The position numbers were made by a program, and so were the translations under genes. Shown here in pieces: positions 30,829 to 34,794 of a stretch of DNA of 34,794 nucleotides; the first letter of the stretch is position 1; every line of letters starts with the position of its first letter. The stretch is taken from the IMG/VR virus record IMGVR_UViG_3300022538_000701, positions 1-34,794 of that record; one strand, written 5' to 3'. A model generated the notes under the pieces. The model did no database searches, was not told the origin of the DNA, and saw only the letters and a list, made by a program, of their open reading frames with translations. This stretch comes from a virus.

Positions 30829-30974
30829 CTAATCTTTCGCCTTGCCACCTGCACTCGAGACTTTGGTAGCACCAAACCAGTGCTTGGATGTAAAACGGTG
30901 GGTAGGCTTGGGCATATCTGATGAGTGTACCAGCCGTCATCTCGCTTTATTACCATTCTGCGCCTTATGCTCAT
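30825..30974 (-). CDS. 49-residue basic peptide
   Basis: Start ATG at 30974 follows an AAGGG ribosome site (eight bases away). The product is rich in Arg and Lys (SIRRRMVIKRDDGW at the start, ARRKIR at the end) with one Cys. It is coupled by ATGA to the interrupted zinc-finger frame. Nucleic-acid binding is plausible, but there is no family match. Confidence 0.5.
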   Translation of the reverse strand: MSIRRRMVIKRDDGWYTHQICPSLPTVLHPSTGLVLPKSRVQVARRKIR

Positions 30975-31032
30975 TGTTGTGCCCTTATTTTACCATGGTT
31001 GCATTACTTCATGCAAGTCCTATTTTTACTCA

Positions 31033-31413
31033 TCAAACATACCCCGGTGAAAATAACAGCTTTTCTTTGAGCGACGCTTTGTCAAGCCCCCTTCCTTTTA
31101 AGGCTTGCCATTCTTCGTACTCTTTAGGGCTAACCCTGAAATAGTACCCTCCGCATCCGTCTGAAATTAGCCTATTAAGTAACCATTCTACAATTTCCTT
31201 TAATAATAGTAACTCCCTTTCAGGCGACTTATGGTAGCCAAGTTCCTCTAGTTCTTGTATGTATAAGGAAGCATAAGCTAGTGAAGCCCTATAGGATTTA
31301 TCCAGCAATTCGGCTGGTACATTTTCAAGCCCTTCAAAATAATCCACCAAAGTAGGCAAAGTCCGTTCAAAATCCCTATCTGCTATCTTTTCTTGTGCTA
31401 CTTTATCTTTCAT
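31033..31413 (-). CDS. hypothetical protein of the early region
   Basis: 126 residues when started at the ATG at 31413, which sits six bases behind a full AAAGGAGG site; the in-frame ATG 18 bases earlier lies upstream of that site and is rejected. The product is helical and charged (EKIADRDFERTLPTLVDYFE). No motif recognised. Confidence 0.65.
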   Translation of the reverse strand: MKDKVAQEKIADRDFERTLPTLVDYFEGLENVPAELLDKSYRASLAYASLYIQELEELGYHKSPERELLLLKEIVEWLLNRLISDGCGGYYFRVSPKEYEEWQALKGRGLDKASLKEKLLFSPGYV

Positions 31414-31605
31414 AGTTCCTCCTTTGTACAACCCCCGGCAACACTGCCGGCTGCACCACCGTTAGCCGAGCCCGATTACGCTGCGGAAGCACACGGGAGG
31501 GGGAGAATAGTCTGGGCTGAAACCCCTTTTGTGCTGGGGCACGCCAGGGTAAAGACCCGTCCGCATTTCCCCTGTTACCGGGGGCTGACAAGCTGTATTT
31601 GGTTG
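31414..31605 (-). other. leader segment ahead of the 31033-31413 gene
   Basis: A 192-base stretch without a convincing gene. A 62-codon frame with a TTG start spans it, but it lacks a ribosome site. The stem CCGGCA-ACAC-TGCCGG at 31436-31451 lies just ahead of the next gene's ribosome site. An RNA leader is possible. Confidence 0.4.
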
Positions 31606-31782
31606 TTAAGTTGCTTTAAGTGCCACGCCCAAAGCGTGATAGGCAACAACGGCATCCAGCCTTGATAACCTAACCTGTCCACCCTGCCTATCACGGATTT
31701 GATACTTACCATTTACCGGGCGGGTATCGGGCAAGTTTGGGCGTGGTCGCCTCGCTGTATAGTAAAGTCCTATGCGTTCCAT
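31606..31782 (-). CDS. 58-residue hypothetical protein
   Basis: The ATG at 31782 overlaps the preceding stop (TGATG). The product starts MERIGLYYTARRPRPNLPDT and ends AYHALGVALKAT. It has a basic N-terminal half and a helical end. The coding DNA carries two nested long inverted repeats, so an RNA role for this segment is an alternative or additional possibility. Confidence 0.5.
   Translation of the reverse strand: MERIGLYYTARRPRPNLPDTRPVNGKYQIRDRQGGQVRLSRLDAVVAYHALGVALKAT
31623..31746. repeat. nested long inverted repeats inside a small gene
   Basis: Outer arms CCACGCCCAAA (31623-31633) and TTTGGGCGTGG (31736-31746) are an 11-bp perfect inverted repeat. Inner arms GTGATAGGCA (31636-31645) and TGCCTATCAC (31685-31694) form a 10-bp one, placed inside. 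Such nesting in about 120 bases of coding sequence is unlikely by chance and predicts a stable branched RNA or cruciform. Confidence 0.65.
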
Positions 31783-32084
31783 CATATGTCCTGTTGCTGT
31801 CCTATTGCAGCGACTTCGGCGCTCTCTTCAAGGGTCGGCGGTGTGTGCAGTGGTATTTCAGCCTTTCCTTTTTTGGTGCGCTTTTTACCCTCGGTCTTGC
31901 TTTTGGTCTCAACAGGTACATCCGGGGTAGCCGCAGGTTGCGCCGTCTCCAACGCTTCTAGGTACTGCTGAACGGCGGGCAGTAGTATATCCGCCCATTT
32001 CAGTTTTAGCTTGAGCCTCCGTTTATTTAGATTGTCCCACTCATCACGTGGAACTTGCGCCTGTAGCCAAGTCAAATCTGCCAT
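31782..32084 (-). CDS. hypothetical protein with RHH-like N-terminus
   Basis: 100 residues, ATG behind AAAGGAGG. Residues 1-50 (QVPRDEWDNLNKRRLKLKLK and then WADILLPAVQQYLEAL) resemble a ribbon-helix-helix or short HTH. The second half is a low-complexity Lys/Thr/Pro linker. It could be a DNA-binding protein. No family confirmed. Confidence 0.55.
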   Translation of the reverse strand: MADLTWLQAQVPRDEWDNLNKRRLKLKLKWADILLPAVQQYLEALETAQPAATPDVPVETKSKTEGKKRTKKGKAEIPLHTPPTLEESAEVAAIGQQQDI

Positions 32085-32416
32085 ATTGCCTCCTTTTGCT
32101 TTAATCGGGCTTTTAGTATTTCCCTTATGGGGATAGCCCGTAGCTTGCCAGATTGTACAAGCGGGGTAGGGTTAAGGAACTCTACCCATGTTGTCTCACG
32201 TTCAATCTTGACGTCTAAGTAGCGCCACGCTTTTATACAGTAACCACAAATATCGTGCCCTCGATAGCGGTTAAGCGGGCATATAAATCCACAGGCTTCG
32301 CATTTCTTAACTCTACCAGTTCCATACTCAATCCGAATTAGCTCACGCTTAGAGTTATAGACTTTGACATCGCTGTTATGGCCATCTTTTAGTAGTCCAT
32401 TTATTTGCCTTTTCAT
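32072..32416 (-). CDS. zinc-ribbon protein
   Basis: 114 residues. CEACGFICPLNRYRGHDICG followed by YC gives CxxC...CxxC (around residues 39-60), a zinc ribbon. The flanks are basic and helical (IREILKARLKQKEA). It overlaps the start of the RHH-like gene by 13 bases. Possibly a DNA- or RNA-binding early protein. Confidence 0.6.
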   Translation of the reverse strand: MKRQINGLLKDGHNSDVKVYNSKRELIRIEYGTGRVKKCEACGFICPLNRYRGHDICGYCIKAWRYLDVKIERETTWVEFLNPTPLVQSGKLRAIPIREILKARLKQKEAIWQI

Positions 32417-32719
32417 TTAACATTTTCCTTTTGGTCTATGCTTCTTCAGGAACTTAAGCATTTCCTCTAGTGAGGCAAAGTCCTGCTTTTGCTGACTGCC
32501 ATCCCCGTAGGGGTAGAAGACTCTCCAGAATTTGCCTCCCTTAAAATAACATAGGCTATACACAATCTTCTTGCCAAGTTCAACCAACAAGTGAGGAACA
32601 CCTTTGTAAGACCACCTAAAAGCCACATCCTTTGCAAAAGGTGTCACCTGTTCCTCTAGGTCTATGTATCTAGGTGGAGTTCGCTTCTCCCTATAGCTTC
32701 TCTTAAGTCTTGCTTCCAT
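32417..32719 (-). CDS. hypothetical protein of the early region
   Basis: 100 residues with an aromatic-rich middle (YFKGGKFWRVFYPYGDGSQQ) and a basic tail (FLKKHRPKGK). I recognise no family. It is directly followed by the zinc-ribbon gene. Confidence 0.5.
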   Translation of the reverse strand: MEARLKRSYREKRTPPRYIDLEEQVTPFAKDVAFRWSYKGVPHLLVELGKKIVYSLCYFKGGKFWRVFYPYGDGSQQKQDFASLEEMLKFLKKHRPKGKC

Positions 32720-32813
32720 TAAATAGCCTCCTTCTGTTCCATATTCTCCACCTTCGTCTGGCTAGGATACACTGCCTATAGCTGGGATATTGGTAGCGAC
32801 GAGGATACTTCAT
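32703..32813 (-). CDS. 36-residue Arg-rich peptide
   Basis: Start ATG at 32813 overlaps the stop of the Cys-rich gene (ATGA) and lies seven bases behind an AGGAGG site. The product has many arginines and aromatic residues (MKYPRRYQYPSYRQ, then RRRWRIWNRRRL). It overlaps the next gene by 17 bases. Likely a small nucleic-acid-binding or coupling peptide. Confidence 0.5.
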   Translation of the reverse strand: MKYPRRYQYPSYRQCILARRRWRIWNRRRLFNGSKT

Positions 32814-33010
32814 CTTCGCTTCCTCCTACGCTTAAACTGCCCACATATCACCCTGCACCAAGGAACTGTTACTATGGTAGGGAGCACCATACAATAACCA
32901 TAGCCACTGTCTATAGGCTTAAAATACTCGCAAAGTTCACAGCGTAGCCTCTCTTCCTCTTCTTCGCAGTTGCAATAGTCTGAGCACGCACAGTCAACTA
33001 AGTTGCTCAT
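32810..33010 (-). CDS. Cys-rich 66-residue protein
   Basis: Ten cysteines, with the pairs CACSDYCNC near the start, then CELC and later CRVICG, suggest one or two metal sites. A strongly basic C-terminus (KRRRKRR) suggests DNA or RNA binding. It directly follows the integrase gene. Confidence 0.55.
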   Translation of the reverse strand: MSNLVDCACSDYCNCEEEEERLRCELCEYFKPIDSGYGYCMVLPTIVTVPWCRVICGQFKRRRKRR

Positions 33011-33030
33011 TTCTTCCCCCTTGCCTGCAT

Positions 33031-34083
33031 TTATTCTTCGGGCGTGGCATCAATTACCTCACCTTCAATAGTACCTGGCTCCTGCGAACCTTGTGTCAAT
33101 AATGGCGTTAAACCTAACTGCTTGAGCGGGTCATGCTCTTCAAGTTCCCTGTGGAATTCCCCCAGTTGAACGTGCCTGTAAACATCAGCGGTAATGGCAA
33201 CGCTGGCGTGCCCCAGCATCTTGCTGATTACTTCTAGTTTAGCCCCGTGCTCAAGCGTCCGTGTGGCAAAGAAGTGCCTTAGTTGGTGTGGGTGTATATT
33301 CCGAATGCCCTCCTTTTTGCAGGCGAGCTTGAGCGCCTTTTGGAATCCACTCTGCCACCAATAGCCCATCTTAGTATTTGCCGGGAACAAGTAACGGCTG
33401 GTGGTGGGGTTGTTCGCCATGTACAATCGCAGTAAGCCTGCAACAAAGGCGTTGATGGGTATTGTACGTTCCTTGTTGCCCTTGCCCAATACCTTTACCT
33501 CAAGCCTTTTTATGCTTATATTGGGGCGCTGCAGGCTGGCGGCCTCTTCTATGCGCAACCCGGTATTAAGTAAAAGCATGAGCATCATCTTGAACTTTTG
33601 GTCGTCCCTGTACCTAAACAAGCGGTGGTTTATTATTGTCATAATTTCTTCATTGGTGGGGCAATCTATCTCCTTTTTAGCGCCTTTTACCAGCACCATA
33701 CCATTGCATGGGTTCGTGTTGCACAAGCCCTGGGCGTGCAAGTAGCCAAAGAATGATTTTAGCCCTTTTTGTTCGCTGTTTACCCGTGCCGCAGAAACCT
33801 CGTCAAGCCGCCGGGCAACGTAAGCCTGAATACTCAGGCTTGTTGGGCGGGGGTCTAGCCCTAAGTAATGCCTTACATCACTCACGTACATATCAATGGT
33901 GCGGGGGCTTTTGTTTGTGCCTTTGAGCCAAGCAACCCACAGGGGCACGTTGATGATTGGGTCGGGCAGTGGTGTATCTGTAACTATGATGCCGTCCCGT
34001 GCAGCAAGCTGGGCAACTAATTGCTCAGCTAGTTGCTTGTTATCGGGGGATAGTTGGTCAATTATTTGTGCTAAATCTTTCAT
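33031..34083 (-). CDS. tyrosine integrase
   Basis: 350 residues. The N-terminal arm and core-binding region (about 45-125, with KSPRTIDMYVSDVRHYLGLD) precede the catalytic domain. Catalytic residues are visible: R177 (NTGLRIEE), K204 (KGNKERTIP), H266 and R269 (HPHQLRH), H292 (MLGHAS) and Y302 (VYRHV). It should integrate or excise the phage at an attachment site. The last 30 residues are an acidic tail. The site itself was not identified, but inverted repeats lie further right. Confidence 0.93.
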   Translation of the reverse strand: MKDLAQIIDQLSPDNKQLAEQLVAQLAARDGIIVTDTPLPDPIINVPLWVAWLKGTNKSPRTIDMYVSDVRHYLGLDPRPTSLSIQAYVARRLDEVSAARVNSEQKGLKSFFGYLHAQGLCNTNPCNGMVLVKGAKKEIDCPTNEEIMTIINHRLFRYRDDQKFKMMLMLLLNTGLRIEEAASLQRPNISIKRLEVKVLGKGNKERTIPINAFVAGLLRLYMANNPTTSRYLFPANTKMGYWWQSGFQKALKLACKKEGIRNIHPHQLRHFFATRTLEHGAKLEVISKMLGHASVAITADVYRHVQLGEFHRELEEHDPLKQLGLTPLLTQGSQEPGTIEGEVIDATPEE

Positions 34084-34109
34084 TGCATCACCTCCTATTA
34101 TAATGCAAC

Positions 34110-34487
34110 CTAGTATTGTCTACAAAACTCAAGCACATCGGTCATTTCAGCCACGAACTCACGTTCTACTGATTTGCCATTTGCTTTGTACATTTCAAGT
34201 GCTTGCTCTAGTTCCCGATTTTTCCTATCAGCCTTAATAGTGTAATCTGCAAACGCAACCACAAACTCACGCAGGAAACCACGAATGCCTTGATTAGCAT
34301 AGCTGCCAGTAGCAGGGTGTAATCCAAAGTTTTCATCGCCTGTCTCCTCTAAGACTATCTTTCGCACAGCCAAGTAGCTTTTTTCCAGTTCCCACTGCTC
34401 CATCGCTGGCCACAAGCCAAACTTCCTCACATCTTCCAAGAATTGCGGCAGGTTGCCATCCAGCCGGCTTCTAATTGATTGTGCCAT
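34110..34487 (-). CDS. hypothetical protein, first gene of the early region
   Basis: 125 residues from the ATG at 34487, which follows AAAGGAGG; an upstream in-frame ATG at 34559 lies outside this site and is rejected. The product contains SIRSRLDGNLPQFLEDVRKF and LWPAMEQWELEKSYLAVRK, then a helical C-terminus. I recall similar phage proteins of unknown function. Its position before the integrase could suit a regulator. Confidence 0.55.
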   Translation of the reverse strand: MAQSIRSRLDGNLPQFLEDVRKFGLWPAMEQWELEKSYLAVRKIVLEETGDENFGLHPATGSYANQGIRGFLREFVVAFADYTIKADRKNRELEQALEMYKANGKSVEREFVAEMTDVLEFCRQY

Positions 34488-34581
34488 CGCTTCCCTCCTT
34501 TCTTTGTTTACTTTTAAGGTATCCCTACCTTCCCTATATGTAAATAGTCTTTTGGTCATATTATTATGTTACCTGCTAGTT

Positions 34582-34618
34582 AAAACAAAAAGCCCCTTCG
34601 CTTATGTTAAGCAAAAGG
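34582..34618 (-). terminator. rho-independent terminator
   Basis: On the minus strand CCTTTTGCTTAACATAAGCG followed by AAGG forms a 10-bp stem with one bulge and a three-base loop, then GGCTTTTTGTTTT. It would end transcripts coming from the right before the early genes start. If the molecule were circular, it would stop the late transcript. Confidence 0.7.
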
Positions 34619-34724
34619 ACTGTATCAGCTATGATTTCAGGGGCGTATAACGGTATATGTTATGTCAGATTAAATCATTCTTTGTATCTAGCTCTGGGCT
34701 GGCTACTCAACTACTTCCCTGCTA

Positions 34725-34779
34725 TACAGTAAAATGCTCTACTGTAAGAGAAGATAAGAATCTTAACTGTCCTTATCTT
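34725..34779. repeat. inverted repeats at the right end
   Basis: TACAGTA (34725-34731) and TACTGTA (34740-34746) form one pair. AAGATAAG (34751-34758) and CTTATCTT (34772-34779) form a second. The segment 34619-34794 has no gene. These could be operators or integrase-binding sites about 650 bases from the integrase gene. Function not shown. Confidence 0.4.
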
Positions 34780-34794
34780 GATTTCTCTTTATCA

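Noticed and set aside
31403-31591. A 62-codon TTG-start frame ahead of the early gene at 31033-31413
   Set aside because: No ribosome site, unlikely composition, and it is better explained as leader sequence. It was kept only as a described gap.
1-34794. Terminal repeat showing a circular complete genome
   Set aside because: The two ends share only short similar AT-rich words and no exact long overlap, so circularity is not supported from the sequence.
1-34794. Genome-wide recoding of TAG
   Set aside because: Most genes end normally, some with TAG, and large conserved genes read through without internal TAG. The one interrupted zinc-finger frame is not enough.
1-34794. tRNA genes, CRISPR array or insertion sequences
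   Set aside because: No cloverleaf with a T-arm, no regularly spaced repeats with unique spacers, and no transposase were seen.

Overview
This window looks like most or all of the genome of a tailed double-stranded DNA phage (siphovirus type), or the corresponding prophage, from an anaerobe-like or environmental bacterium. Nearly every supported gene is on the minus strand, packed tightly with ATGA/TGATG stop-start overlaps and strong GGAGG-type ribosome sites, with ATG, GTG and TTG starts all in use. The host cannot be named from the sequence. No host gene, tRNA, rRNA, CRISPR array or insertion sequence was found. No peptidoglycan hydrolase was recognised, which would suit a host without a normal murein wall (such as Dehalococcoidia), but that is only inference.

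Layout in transcription order (right to left). 34794-33031: right end with a terminator and inverted repeats, a small unknown gene and a tyrosine integrase with all its catalytic residues. 33010-30661: small early genes, several with Cys4 zinc motifs, some shorter than 60 codons. 30670-24586: replication module, with a RecB/Cas4-like nuclease, an HNH-like zinc protein, a possible SSB, an iteron-bearing origin candidate, and one 1364-residue protein. That protein joins a primase-polymerase (Prim-Pol) domain, a CHC2-like zinc motif, a RecA/RepA-type helicase, an HTH, a family 4 uracil-DNA glycosylase with its four Fe-S cysteines, a DnaQ-type 3'-5' exonuclease and a family A DNA polymerase. 24596-18122: an HTH-metallophosphoesterase, a membrane protein, a candidate regulated promoter, a zinc-finger PLP enzyme, two DNA methyltransferases, a dNMP kinase-like protein and the terminase pair.

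18078-9157 is a Mu-like head and neck module: portal fused to a MuF-type domain, multidomain Mu-I-like protease/scaffold, decoration protein, gpT-like major capsid protein, connectors and major tail protein. 9139-3598 is the tail module: chaperones G and GT with a -1 slippery heptamer C CCA AAA, tape measure, tail-collar fibre and baseplate/hub protein. 3594-133 holds lysis-like membrane peptides, zinc proteins, a DUF2284-like protein, a methyltransferase fragment, an MmpS-like surface protein and an HTH protein.

The most interesting feature is the single-polypeptide replisome lying directly behind three 28-bp-spaced iterons and nested inverted repeats. Together they look like a self-contained replicon: origin recognition, priming, unwinding, uracil surveillance, synthesis and proofreading. 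Other points worth attention are non-consensus residues in the polymerase active site, a zinc-finger reading frame split by an in-frame TAG, a small early gene carrying two nested long inverted repeats, and the unusual number of tiny Cys4 proteins.
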